Shown here: piece after piece, positions 23,382 to 30,941 of the stretch
Layout: the number at the start of each line of letters is the position of its first letter
Position numbering within the stretch: the first letter of the stretch is position 1
NCBI GenBank assembly: GCA_964389095.1
Contig: CAYMEB010000030.1
Span: 1-30,941, forward strand
Direction: 5' to 3'
Source of the DNA: JABFRJ01 sp964389095
GTDB taxonomy: Bacteria > Pseudomonadota > Alphaproteobacteria > Rhizobiales > Hyphomicrobiaceae
DNA length: 30,941 nucleotides
Notes under the pieces: model-generated
What the model saw: the letters and a program-made list of their open reading frames with translations, nothing else
What the model was told of the DNA's origin: nothing
Database searches by the model: none
Program-made: the position numbers and the translations under genes

Positions 23382-24483
23382 AAATGTGGATTGCGTCGGC
23401 GAGCAACGAGACGGTCGTCTCGACGCCCGCTGCCAGTTCGTTGCGCCGGGCCGCGTGCGTCGGGAGGCGGAAATTCAGGACGCTGCCGGGCGAAGCTTCG
23501 AGGCCGAGCGTGACGGCCGTCTGCTCACCGAGAACCGTCATGGCCTGGACGTGGCCCGAGACGGGGTTTTCCCGCTCGCCCTGCGATGGTCGGCCGCGCC
23601 GGTGCAGAACGATCGCTTCGGCCGGGATGAGCCACTGGACCTTCGTATCTGCGGCCACGCCCGCCGAGTCCGCAACTTCGAGCGTCGCATCGCCGAACTT
23701 CAGGAGACCCGGCAGCGCGGGTGCCGATGGCCGCAGGATCGTGCCGGAAAGTATGTTGGTCTCGCCGATGAGCCGCGCGACCACGGGGCTGTGCGGGCGC
23801 AGACGCACCGCTTCGGGCGGTCCGTTCTGAAGGATCTGTCCGCGATGGAGAACCGCGATCCGGTCGGCCAGCGCCAGTGCTTCTCCGATATCGTGCGTAA
23901 CCAGGATGATCGGGATCGTCAGCGTCCGCCGCAGCGCAGCCAGCTCGAGCTTCAGCCGCTCCCGTGTCATCTGATCGACGGCGGAAAACGGTTCGTCGAG
24001 CAAGAGCACGCGCGGGTCTCGGGCGAGGGCGCGCGCGATCGCGACGCGCTGCTGTTGTCCGCCGGAGAGTTGCGCCGGCCGGCGATCCTCCAGGCCTGCG
24101 AGGTTGACGCGGCCGAGCCAGGCGTCTGCCGCAGCCTTCCGATCGGCCTCGTGCCGCGGCACTGCGATCTCGACGTTGGCCCGCGCCGATAGGTGCGGAA
24201 AGAGCGCGTAGTCCTGGAACACCAGGCCCACCCGCCGGTCCTGTGTCGCAACGATGCGGTTCGCCGCGGTGTCGAGCCAGACGTCGCCGCCGCAGACGAT
24301 CTCGCCCCAGCCGACGTCGATCAACCCCGCGATCGCACGCAGGATCGTCGACTTGCCGCTGCCCGACGGACCGACCAGCGCGAGCAGCTCGCCTGCCCGG
24401 CAGCTCAGCGTCGCATCAAGCGGGATCGGCGCGTCCTGCTGGACCGCGACGCTCAGCGCCGGTGTGTCGGGATCAGTCGGCAT
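23365..24483 (-). CDS. modC: Molybdate ABC transporter ATP-binding protein
   Basis: Powers molybdate import with ModA and ModB. The 372-residue protein has Walker A GPSGSGKST (38-46), Q-loop VFQDYALFPHL, signature LSGGQQQ (139-145), Walker B VLLLDEP (159-165) and the switch His in LVTHD. About 130 C-terminal residues form a regulatory oxyanion-binding (TOBE/MOP-like) part with VSGHVQAMTVLGEQTAV and end near HIFKPGS. The ATG at 24483 has GGGGGAAG upstream and overlaps the modB stop by 11 bp, indicating coupled translation. Order and overlap with modB and modA make molybdate the likely substrate; tungstate or sulfate is less likely. Confidence 0.93.
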   Translation of the reverse strand: MPTDPDTPALSVAVQQDAPIPLDATLSCRAGELLALVGPSGSGKSTILRAIAGLIDVGWGEIVCGGDVWLDTAANRIVATQDRRVGLVFQDYALFPHLSARANVEIAVPRHEADRKAAADAWLGRVNLAGLEDRRPAQLSGGQQQRVAIARALARDPRVLLLDEPFSAVDQMTRERLKLELAALRRTLTIPIILVTHDIGEALALADRIAVLHRGQILQNGPPEAVRLRPHSPVVARLIGETNILSGTILRPSAPALPGLLKFGDATLEVADSAGVAADTKVQWLIPAEAIVLHRRGRPSQGERENPVSGHVQAMTVLGEQTAVTLGLEASPGSVLNFRLPTHAARRNELAAGVETTVSLLADAIHIFKPGS

Positions 24484-25138
24484 GCTTCCCCCGGCGGGCC
24501 GTGGCCATGACGATCGCCAGGGCCACGAAGGAGAATGCGACGAGCGCCAGGGCCATCGCCGCGGCTTCGGCGTGCCGGAACGCCTGCACCCTGTCGTAGA
24601 TGGCGATGGACAGCGTCTGGGTTTCGCCGGGGATGGAGCCCCCGACCAGAAGCAGCACACCGAATTCACCCAGCGTGTGCGCGGCGACGAGTGCCACCGC
24701 CGAAACCAGGCCCGGCCAAGCCAGGCGCATCTCGATTCGCCAGAAGGTTTCCCAGCGGGACAGGCCGGAGACCCAGGCCGCTTCGCGAATGTTCTGCGGG
24801 ATCGCTTCGAACGCGCGTTGGATCGGCTGCACCGCGAACGGCACGTTCACCAGCAGCGAGGCGATCACCAGGCTGCGGAACGTGAACAGGACGTCGCCGC
24901 CGAGCAGCGTCGACATCGCTCGCCCAGCGAAGGTCTGTGGGCCCAGGCCGACGAGCAGGTAGTAGCCGATCACGGTCGGCGGCAGCACCAGAGGCAGCAT
25001 CACGGCGGCCTCGACGAACGGCTTCGAACGCGACCGCGTCCAGGCGAGCCATCGCGACAGCAGGATCGCGAGCGGAACGAGGACCGCCACGGTCCAGGCC
25101 GCCAGGTGCAAGGTGAGTGAGAATGCCTTCCAATCCAT
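24473..25138 (-). CDS. modB: Molybdate ABC transporter permease
   Basis: A 221-residue inner-membrane permease with about five helices. The typical ModB start region includes PFVEAAVMLPLVLPPTVIGYYLL. The EAA loop, which docks the ATPase, reads EAAWVSGLSRWETFWRIEM. HTLGEFGVLLLVGG and the closing family segment TQTLSIAIYD follow. The ATG at 25138 lies immediately after the modA stop, so modA, modB and modC form a tight minus-strand operon in that order. Length is usual for ModB. Confidence 0.95.
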   Translation of the reverse strand: MDWKAFSLTLHLAAWTVAVLVPLAILLSRWLAWTRSRSKPFVEAAVMLPLVLPPTVIGYYLLVGLGPQTFAGRAMSTLLGGDVLFTFRSLVIASLLVNVPFAVQPIQRAFEAIPQNIREAAWVSGLSRWETFWRIEMRLAWPGLVSAVALVAAHTLGEFGVLLLVGGSIPGETQTLSIAIYDRVQAFRHAEAAAMALALVAFSFVALAIVMATARRGKHAD

Positions 25139-25139
25139 C

Positions 25140-25931
25140 TCAGGCCGTCTCGCCGGGGATGCCGAACCCGCTGTCGCGAAGAACTCGGCGAGCCGTATCG
25201 GAGACCATGAACATCGCGAAATCGCGGGCGGCTGCGCCGGCGCGGTTCGTGAGCACCAGGGTCTGGAGAAGCGGGCGGTGGTCCTGCGGGGAGACGCGGC
25301 TGGCGACGACGCTCGCGCCGGCGGCCGCGTCGGTGAGAAGGCTGCTGGCTACGATCCCCGTCTCGATCGCCCCGGACGCGACGTACTGCAGCGCGTGGGC
25401 AACGGTATTGCCGTACACGAGGCGGCCGCGCAGCGCCTCGGTCAGCCCCCATCGCGCGATGATCTCGACGGCAGCGGCGCCGTACGGCGCGTGCTCGGGA
25501 TTGCCGATCGCCATGCGGAAGGACCGGCCCGACGCGAGCGCGGCGGCCAGCAAGGGCCGGTCGATGCCGTCGGCGAACGAGGAGCGGCGGCCCGCGACGA
25601 GCGACAGGCGCCCCTCGGCATACGGAACTCCGGCCTGCGCGACGGTCCCGTCGGCATGAAGTGCGGCGACGACCGCGTCGTCGGCCCCCAGCAACAGCTC
25701 GAACGGCGCCCCTTGTCGGATCTGATTGGCGAAGGTGCCCGTCGCGCCGAAGACGGGCGACAGTCGGACGCCGCCTCGCCCCTCGAATGCCGCCTGCAAC
25801 TTGGGAAAGACCGGGGTCAGGTTCGAGGCCACTGCGACGAGTACGGAGCCTGCGGCCCACGCGCCATCGCGCGGCCACATCGTCACGGCGGCAGGAAGCA
25901 GGGCCAGGACTTTTCGGCGTGTCGGCGTCAT
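25140..25931 (-). CDS. modA: Molybdate-binding periplasmic protein
   Basis: A 263-residue solute-binding protein. The N-terminus has a twin-arginine-like signal (MTPTRRKVLALLPAAVTMW), cleaved near AWAAG. The mature part shows VLVAVASNLTPVFPKLQAAFE, where Ser-Asn is the usual first oxyanion contact, then FGATGTFANQIRQGAPFELLLGADD and IGNPEHAPYGAAAVE, all standard ModA segments. The ATG at 25931 was chosen because it starts the signal peptide; the frame extends upstream without resemblance. It is the first gene of modABC. No ModE-type operator was recognised in the 177-bp divergent gap with the downstream alcohol dehydrogenase. Confidence 0.94.
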   Translation of the reverse strand: MTPTRRKVLALLPAAVTMWPRDGAWAAGSVLVAVASNLTPVFPKLQAAFEGRGGVRLSPVFGATGTFANQIRQGAPFELLLGADDAVVAALHADGTVAQAGVPYAEGRLSLVAGRRSSFADGIDRPLLAAALASGRSFRMAIGNPEHAPYGAAAVEIIARWGLTEALRGRLVYGNTVAHALQYVASGAIETGIVASSLLTDAAAGASVVASRVSPQDHRPLLQTLVLTNRAGAAARDFAMFMVSDTARRVLRDSGFGIPGETA

Positions 25932-26108
25932 CGCTCGCACCTGTGCTCGCCGGGCCCAGGTGCGCTCGTGATGGTTCCCCGGCTCGGGTGACGCGCCGAA
26001 ATAGCTCACATTCGCATCATTGCCGCAAGCCCGCGCCCGATAGTAGGTAACGCACAGCGCCGGTCGCCGGCGATGTCGTTGTCATCGAGCCGTGCGGGAG
26101 AGCCGAAG

Positions 26109-27233
26109 ATGCGCACCAGAGCCGCCGTCATCCGGAAGATGGAGCTGCCCCGACCGTATGCGGTCTCCAAGCCGCTGGCCGTGGAGGAGGTCGAACTGGC
26201 TCCTCCCGGCGAGGGAGAGGTTCTGGTCAGGGTGCGTGCTGCCGGCCTGTGTCACTCGGACCTGTCCACGATCAACGGCGACCGTCCGCGCCAGATGCCG
26301 ATGGTGCTGGGACACGAGGCAGCCGGCGAGGTCGTGGAACTCGGCCAGGGGGTTCGCGATCTCGCGGTCGGCGATCACGTGATCCTCGTGTTCGTGCCGA
26401 GCTGTGGTGGTTGCATGCCGTGCCAGGAGGGCAGGCCGGCGCTGTGCGAGCCTGGCGCGGCCGCCAATGGCGCGGCGACGCTCCTGTCCGGCGCGGTGCG
26501 CCTCTCGCAGGGCGGGAAGCCGGTCTATCACCACGTCGGCGTCTCGGCCTTCGCGGAGCACGCGGTCGTGTCCCGCCGCTCGCTGGTGAAGATCGACAAG
26601 AGCCTGCCGTTCGAAGAGGCGGCATTGTTCGGCTGCGCCGTCGTCACCGGCGCGGGCGCTGTCATCAATACGGCGAAGGTCCCCGCCGGAAGCGCCGTGG
26701 CGATCGTCGGATTGGGCGGTGTCGGCCTGATGTCGTTGCTCGCCGCGCGCATGAGCGGCTGCCGGCACATCGTGGCGCTCGACATGCTCGACGACAAGCT
26801 GGCGCTCGCCCGTCAGTTGGGCGCCACCGCGACGGTCAACGCCCGTGACGCCGATGCGGTCGAGCAGGTCAAGACTGCGACCGGCGGCGGTGTAGATTTC
26901 GCCTTCGAGATGGCGAGCAGCGTCAAGGCGCTCGAACTCGCCTACAAGATCACGCGGCGCGGTGGCACCACTGTTACCGGCTCCCTGCCTCATCCCACGC
27001 ACCGCTTCGAATTGCCCGCGACGAACCTGGTCGCGGAAGAGCGGACGCTGAAGGGCAGCTACATCGGATCGTGCGTTCCGCAGCGGGACATCCCGCGCTT
27101 CATCTCGCTCTACCAGCAAGGCATGCTGCCGGTCGACCATCTGCTGTCCGAGCGCATCCGGCTCGACGAGATCAACGAAGGTTTCGATCGTCTCGCAGAT
27201 GGTGCGAGTGTGCGGCAGATCGTGGTGATGTGA
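26109..27233 (+). CDS. Zinc-dependent alcohol dehydrogenase
   Basis: A 374-residue MDR dehydrogenase. Catalytic zinc ligands are Cys48 (GLCHSDL), His69-Glu70 (GHEAAGEV) and Cys176 (FGCAVVTGAGA). The structural zinc site is complete with Cys99, Cys102, Cys105 and Cys113. The NAD-binding loop is GLGGVG (201-206) with a downstream acid in VALDM, so NAD is preferred. The overall wording resembles class III/aryl-alcohol-type enzymes; the substrate is not predictable. The ATG at 26109 has GGGAGAG upstream. It stands alone, divergent from modA and convergent with the carboxypeptidase gene. Confidence 0.92.
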   Translation: MRTRAAVIRKMELPRPYAVSKPLAVEEVELAPPGEGEVLVRVRAAGLCHSDLSTINGDRPRQMPMVLGHEAAGEVVELGQGVRDLAVGDHVILVFVPSCGGCMPCQEGRPALCEPGAAANGAATLLSGAVRLSQGGKPVYHHVGVSAFAEHAVVSRRSLVKIDKSLPFEEAALFGCAVVTGAGAVINTAKVPAGSAVAIVGLGGVGLMSLLAARMSGCRHIVALDMLDDKLALARQLGATATVNARDADAVEQVKTATGGGVDFAFEMASSVKALELAYKITRRGGTTVTGSLPHPTHRFELPATNLVAEERTLKGSYIGSCVPQRDIPRFISLYQQGMLPVDHLLSERIRLDEINEGFDRLADGASVRQIVVM

Positions 27234-27276
27234 TCTCGGGGCACCCTTTGCCGCCGAGCCGCGCCCGCGCTGCCGG

Positions 27277-29058
27277 TCAGTCCGCTCGCGCGACGTGGCA
27301 GTCGATCTGACGGCGGCGCAGTTCGGTGCAGGTGCGCGCAGCGCCCTCGGCATCGAAGCCGGTGAAGCGCGCCCGATACACTTGCTTGCCCCCGACCAGA
27401 GCCGGAACGGCGCTCGCTGCGCCGGCGGAGAGGCGATCGGGCAACGCGTTGCGGGTCCGCTCGAGCTGGCGCTCGGCCTCCGCGACGGTGTTGTACGCCC
27501 CGACCTGCACCGCCAGGGTGCCAGCCGCCACCGGCTGCGGGCCGTTCAAGCGATAGGGTGACCCCGTCGGCGCCGCCGAGGCGATCCGCTGCTGCTGTGC
27601 CGGCAATTGGGGCTGCGGCTGCGCTACGGCTCCTGGCGCCGGAACCGCTGGAGCGCCGCGGGCGAGATTCTGCGCCTGTGCCTGGAGGGTGGACGGCTGC
27701 GCGCCGCGGAATTGCGGCGTGGCCGCGGGTGTCTGCGCCGGGGCGATGTCCTCGAACGCACGCGATGTGCCGGGCGTCGCCGATGCCGATGCTGTCGCCG
27801 GTTCGATCGGCGGTGGCAGTGCGGGCAGCTCGATGCGCGCCGGCTGGGAAGTGTCGGCCGCCGGAGGTGAGGCTGAGAAGCCGTTCTGCAGGCCGCCCGG
27901 CGCTTGAGCCGCCGCCTGGGCGGTGCCCGAGCCGGCACGGGGCGCGCGCACGGCCTGGGCCGGCGCGATCATCAGCGGTCGAACCCGCGCCATTTCGACC
28001 TTCGGGTTTGCCTGAGCGGAGGTGATCGCCGGAGCCGGGGCATTGGCGGAGATGGTCGCCGGCCATTGCGTCACCGGAGGCGATGGCGTCGTCGTCGCGG
28101 GCGCTTGCGCAGCCACGGGCATCGGCCGGGCGACGGGGCGGGGCGCGGGCACCGGACGGGCTTGAGCGATCGCGGAGTGGGGACGGCTGCGCTCGGTCGC
28201 GGCTCGGATCAGCGCCGCCGACAGGATCGAGCGCATCGTGCGGTCGCGGGCTCCGGCTGTCGCGCCGCCGAAGACCACGCCGACGACGTGGCGTCCGTCG
28301 CGCTTGACGCTGGTCACGACGTTGAAGCCCGAGGCGCGCGTATAGCCGGTCTTGATGCCGTTGGTGCCCTCGAAGCTCGTGAGGAGACCGTTGTGATTGC
28401 GGTAGACGTCGCCCTGGTGGCGGAACTCGCGCAGCGAGAACAGATGGAAATGCTGCGGGAAGTCGTCCTGCAGGCGCAGGCCCAGCGTGATCATGTCGCG
28501 CGCGGTGGTGATCTGGCCCTCGTCGGGGAGCCCGTGCGGATTACGGAAGGTGGTCGCCCGCATGCCGAGCTGGCGCGCCTTGCGCGTCATCAGCGCGGCG
28601 AACTTCTCCGAGCTGCCCGCGATGTGCTCCGCCACCGCGACCGCGACGTCGTTCGCCGATTTGGTGATGAGGGCGCGGACCGCCTCGCCGACGGTCAGCG
28701 TATCGCCCGCCGAGACGTCGAGTTTGGAGGGTGGCTGCGCCGCCGCCGTCTCCGAGACGGTGATGCGCGTCTGGAACGTGAGCCGCCCCTGTTCGATCAG
28801 CTCGAACACCATGTAGAGCGTCATCATCTTGGTGAGCGAGGCGGGATAGCGCGGCTCGTCGGCCGCCATCGCGTGCAGGACGCGGCCGCTGTTGGCATCT
28901 ACGACCATCGCGGCATGGCGTCCGACGGCGCTCGCCGGCGCAGCAGCAACGGCGAGCATCAGCAGGCCGGCGATCGCCGCTGCGAGCGGCGCGACCGCGG
29001 CGGCCAGTGCGGCTGCCGGCTGGCTGCCGGCCCGCCGGGTCGTGACTGGGAACCACAT
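27277..29058 (-). CDS. D-alanyl-D-alanine carboxypeptidase with C-terminal SPOR domain
   Basis: A penicillin-binding protein of the DacA type that trims the terminal D-Ala from peptidoglycan stem peptides in the periplasm. The 593-residue protein has a signal peptide ending near PASAVG (about 44). The serine peptidase domain carries SLTK (Ser74, Lys77), SAN (134-136) and KTGYT (Lys236). A long Ala/Pro/Gln-rich linker spans about 300-510, and a SPOR domain at about 515-593 (LAVQVGAYNTVAEAERQLE) binds denuded glycan at the division septum. This architecture is common in Rhizobiales. The ATG at 29058 lacks a strong ribosome-binding site, and the frame extends upstream, so the start is moderately certain. 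Confidence 0.92.
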   Translation of the reverse strand: MWFPVTTRRAGSQPAAALAAAVAPLAAAIAGLLMLAVAAAPASAVGRHAAMVVDANSGRVLHAMAADEPRYPASLTKMMTLYMVFELIEQGRLTFQTRITVSETAAAQPPSKLDVSAGDTLTVGEAVRALITKSANDVAVAVAEHIAGSSEKFAALMTRKARQLGMRATTFRNPHGLPDEGQITTARDMITLGLRLQDDFPQHFHLFSLREFRHQGDVYRNHNGLLTSFEGTNGIKTGYTRASGFNVVTSVKRDGRHVVGVVFGGATAGARDRTMRSILSAALIRAATERSRPHSAIAQARPVPAPRPVARPMPVAAQAPATTTPSPPVTQWPATISANAPAPAITSAQANPKVEMARVRPLMIAPAQAVRAPRAGSGTAQAAAQAPGGLQNGFSASPPAADTSQPARIELPALPPPIEPATASASATPGTSRAFEDIAPAQTPAATPQFRGAQPSTLQAQAQNLARGAPAVPAPGAVAQPQPQLPAQQQRIASAAPTGSPYRLNGPQPVAAGTLAVQVGAYNTVAEAERQLERTRNALPDRLSAGAASAVPALVGGKQVYRARFTGFDAEGAARTCTELRRRQIDCHVARAD

Positions 29059-29279
29059 CAGTGCGAGACCTGAACGACGACTTCCACCTGCCGGGCCCCC
29101 CGCCCGGACGCGCCCCTTCGGCGGCCCTGGGTCGGAAAGACCATCGTTGTTGGGCGTCAATGCGGCCCGCGCATGGAGATGTCGTGTCCCCGGAGCGGCC
29201 GGCATCCAGCCATGCCGGTAACGCTAACAGAGGCGGACTAGCGTCCGGTTAACTGGGGACGGCCGCGCCCGGCTGCGTC

Positions 29280-29296
29280 ATTGTGCGCCGCACAAT
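29280..29296. promoter_or_regulatory. Perfect 17-bp palindrome upstream of the phasin promoter
   Basis: ATTGTGCG and CGCACAAT are perfect 8-bp arms around a single C. It ends six bases before a TTGACA box, a position suited to a regulator of the phasin gene. The symmetry is seen directly. The binding factor is unknown, and no match to the published PhaR site was claimed. Confidence 0.5.
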
Positions 29297-29302
29297 TCCT
29301 CA

Positions 29303-29331
29303 TTGACACGGATGTTGCGTTGCACTAGATA
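29303..29331 (+). promoter_or_regulatory. Candidate sigma-70 promoter of the phasin gene
   Basis: A perfect -35 box TTGACA (29303-29308) is followed after 17 bases by TAGATA (29326-29331), a partial -10 box. TGCAC (29321-29325) and GTGCA (29334-29338) flank the -10 as a short inverted repeat. The phasin start is about 95 bp downstream. Confidence 0.5.
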
Positions 29332-29424
29332 TGGTGCATCGCAGCGTAATTCACGGTACCGGGCCGTAGGCTCGAACGCCGATCGCGGAACCCAGTGTCC
29401 TCACCCGTTTAAAGGAACGCCCAG

Positions 29425-29751
29425 ATGATGAAGTCCTTCGAAGACGTCCAGAAGCTCAACCAGGCCAACCTCGACAACGCCATGAAGATCTGGGGCGAGT
29501 TCGGCAAGGGCTGGCAGTCCATCGCGGCCGAGGTCTCGGACTACACCAAGCGCTCGTTCGAGGACGGCACGCAGACCTTCGAAAAGCTGCTCTCGGCCAA
29601 GACCATGGACCAGGCTCTCGAGATCCAGCAGAGCTACGCCAAGCGCGCCTACGACGAATACATGCAGCAGCTCTCCAAGATGGGCGCTCTCTACGGCGAT
29701 CTCGCCAAGGAAGCCTACAAGCCCTTCGAGAAGGCTTTCGCCAACCGCTGA
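29425..29751 (+). CDS. Phasin family protein
   Basis: A 108-residue amphipathic, all-helical protein of the phasin family, which coats polyhydroxyalkanoate granules. It has no Cys, no signal peptide and no membrane helix. Segments such as NQANLDNAMKIWGEFGKGWQ and FEKLLSAKTMDQALEIQQSY, with C-terminal AYKPFEKAF, are typical of Rhizobiales phasins. The first of two adjacent ATG codons is used; AAAGGAA lies eight bases upstream. It is a single-gene unit with its own promoter and a strong terminator. A more general phasin-like role is possible if the strain makes no polymer. Confidence 0.92.
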   Translation: MMKSFEDVQKLNQANLDNAMKIWGEFGKGWQSIAAEVSDYTKRSFEDGTQTFEKLLSAKTMDQALEIQQSYAKRAYDEYMQQLSKMGALYGDLAKEAYKPFEKAFANR

Positions 29752-29775
29752 GCGGCCGGCGACCAACGGATCCAG

Positions 29776-29810
29776 GGCGGGTCCGGCCATGAGGCCGGAT
29801 CCGCCTTTTT
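29776..29810 (+). terminator. Rho-independent terminator of the phasin gene
   Basis: GGCGGGTCCGGCC and GGCCGGATCCGCC pair over 13 positions (one G-U wobble) around the loop ATGA and run directly into TTTTT. It starts 25 bp after the phasin stop codon. This is a classical intrinsic terminator. Confidence 0.93.
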
Positions 29811-29883
29811 CGTTTCGCGGGGCCGAGAACGCCGGGGACGAGTGCTCCGCCGGGGGTTGCCCCGCTGTGCAGGCTGGCGTAAC

Positions 29884-29910
29884 CGCAAGCACGATCCGCT
29901 TGCGATCGTG
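29884..29910 (+). promoter_or_regulatory. Interleaved pair of perfect hairpins before guaA
   Basis: CGCAAGC (29884-29890) pairs with GCTTGCG (29898-29904). CACGATC (29890-29896) pairs with GATCGTG (29904-29910). Each stem is 7 bp with a seven-base loop, and the two are mutually exclusive because the arms alternate. The element ends about 25 bp before the guaA start and could act as a leader switch or a protein-binding site. Confidence 0.4.
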
Positions 29911-29935
29911 GCAGGCGTCGAATCCGCCGGTTCCC

Positions 29936-30941
29936 ATGCGAGGTGTCGTGACCGAGACCGTGCTGATCATCGATTTCGGCAGCCAGGTGACGCAGCTGAT
30001 CGCGCGCAGGGTGCGCGAGCACGGCGTCTACTCCGAGATCGTCCCCTTCAACCGCGCCGCCGACGCGCTCGAGCGCCTGAAGCCGAAAGCGGTCATCCTC
30101 TCCGGCGGACCGGCGAGCGTCACCGAGATGGGCACGCCGCGCGCGCCCGACTGGGTCTTCACTTCGGGCCTGCCTGTCCTCGGCATCTGCTACGGCGAGC
30201 AGACGATGGTCGCCCAGCTCGGCGGGTCCGTCGAATCCGGCCATCATCGTGAGTTCGGCCGCGCGGAGATCGAGATCAGGGACGACTGCGCGTTGTTCGC
30301 CGGGATCGTCGGGCGCGGCGAGCGCGAGACCGTCTGGATGAGCCACGGAGACCGCGTGACGGCCCTGCCGCCCGGCTTCAAGGTCGTCGCCGTGTCGCAA
30401 GGCGCACCTTTCGCCGCGATCGCCGACGAGAAACGCAAGCTCTACGCCGTCCAGTTCCACCCCGAGGTGGTCCACACCCCGCGCGGCAGCACGATCCTGG
30501 GCAACTTCGTCAAGAAGATCGGCGGCCTCGCCGGCGACTGGACGATGCGCCACTTCCGCTCCAGCGAGATCGAGCGCATCCGCGCGCAGGTCGGAAAGGG
30601 GCGTGTGATCTGCGGCCTCTCGGGCGGTGTCGATTCCGCCGTCGCCGCCGTCCTCATCCACGAGGCGATCGGCGATCAGCTCTCCTGCATCTTCGTCGAC
30701 CACGGCCTGTTGCGCATGAACGAGGCCGAGGAGGTCGTGCGCCTGTTCCGCGGCCACTACAACATCCCCCTCGTCCATGTCGATGCGCGCGACCGCTTCC
30801 TCGGCGCGCTCGCGGGCGTCACCGACCCCGAGAAGAAGCGCAAGACGATCGGCGCGCTCTTCATCGAGGTCTTCGAGGCCGAAGCCAGGAAACTGGGCGG
30901 CGCGCAATTCCTCGCCCAGGGAACGCTCTATCCCGACGTGA
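29936..30941 (+). CDS. guaA: GMP synthase (glutamine-hydrolysing), 5' part only
   Basis: Converts XMP to GMP using ATP and ammonia from glutamine. The gene runs off the right edge with about 335 of the usual 510-540 codons. The class I glutamine amidotransferase domain is complete: GICYGEQ with nucleophile Cys85, and FHPEV with His175 and Glu177. The ATP-pyrophosphatase domain begins with the P-loop GLSGGVDSAVAA (SGGVDS at 229-234) and IFVDHGLLRMNE. The ATG at 29936 has no clear ribosome-binding site; a GTG at 29948 with GAGG close upstream is an alternative that would remove four residues. An interleaved hairpin pair lies just upstream. Confidence 0.96.
   Translation, partial: MRGVVTETVLIIDFGSQVTQLIARRVREHGVYSEIVPFNRAADALERLKPKAVILSGGPASVTEMGTPRAPDWVFTSGLPVLGICYGEQTMVAQLGGSVESGHHREFGRAEIEIRDDCALFAGIVGRGERETVWMSHGDRVTALPPGFKVVAVSQGAPFAAIADEKRKLYAVQFHPEVVHTPRGSTILGNFVKKIGGLAGDWTMRHFRSSEIERIRAQVGKGRVICGLSGGVDSAVAAVLIHEAIGDQLSCIFVDHGLLRMNEAEEVVRLFRGHYNIPLVHVDARDRFLGALAGVTDPEKKRKTIGALFIEVFEAEARKLGGAQFLAQGTLYPDV

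Larger units (their letters stand above)
29059..29424. other. Intergenic gap with phasin promoter and palindrome
   Basis: No gene was recognised in 366 bp between the divergent carboxypeptidase and phasin genes. The right half holds a 17-bp palindrome (29280-29296) and a promoter-like pair (29303-29331), both listed. The left half shows nothing recognisable beyond an upstream extension of the carboxypeptidase frame. Confidence 0.55.

Noticed and set aside
29821..29935. Known purine riboswitch before guaA
   Set aside because: The leader is GC-rich with two short interleaved stems and lacks the conserved core of purine or PRPP/ppGpp riboswitches as far as I can recognise it.
1..30941. CRISPR array, tRNA or rRNA genes
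   Set aside because: No regularly spaced direct repeats, cloverleaf-like segments or rRNA signatures were noticed on either strand. This was by eye, so a dedicated scan could still find a small element.

Overview
The window is GC-rich, densely coding DNA from an alphaproteobacterium, most likely of the Hyphomicrobiales (Rhizobiales) or a close relative. This rests on gene content and order: psd-pssA, pyrB-pyrC-plsY-dprA, an OpgH/MdoH glucan glucosyltransferase, a phasin, a SPOR-tailed D,D-carboxypeptidase, and the short CCCTCTCCCCG-type palindromic repeats often seen in this group. No rRNA, tRNA, phage or transposase gene was found.

Layout. 1-8.3 kb: the 5' part of a methylmalonate-semialdehyde dehydrogenase gene, a divergent GMC oxidoreductase, a secreted caspase-FGE fusion, a convergent Cys/His peptidase-like protein, and an orphan amino-acid-binding protein. 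7.5-13.7 kb: a one-direction housekeeping block for phosphatidylethanolamine synthesis (psd, pssA), pyrimidine synthesis (pyrB and a dihydroorotase-like partner), phospholipid acylation (plsY) and DNA uptake processing (dprA). 13.7-17.2 kb: an accessory stretch with a small membrane protein facing an MmyB-like regulator, then a two-gene SLATT/CD-NTase cassette bracketed by a 45-bp perfect inverted repeat. 17.3-20.8 kb: opgH, an MDR dehydrogenase and a flavin reductase. 20.8-23.4 kb: a retron-type reverse transcriptase fused to a TIR domain, divergent from a secreted von Willebrand A protein. 23.4-25.9 kb: modABC molybdate uptake (minus strand). 26.1-30.9 kb: a zinc alcohol dehydrogenase, a D,D-carboxypeptidase, a phasin and the start of guaA.

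Two candidate antiviral modules lie about 4 kb apart. The SLATT/CD-NTase pair looks like a minimal CBASS-type operon, in which a nucleotide cyclase makes a second messenger and a two-helix membrane protein is the likely killer. The RT-TIR protein carries the retron hallmarks (NAxxH, YADD, VTG) and a TIR domain with a likely NADase glutamate on one chain. Its 223-bp upstream gap contains a foldable segment closed by 10-bp complementary ends that could be the msr-msd RNA or a translation switch. Both assignments are inferences from motifs read by eye. No database search, folding or alignment program was run.
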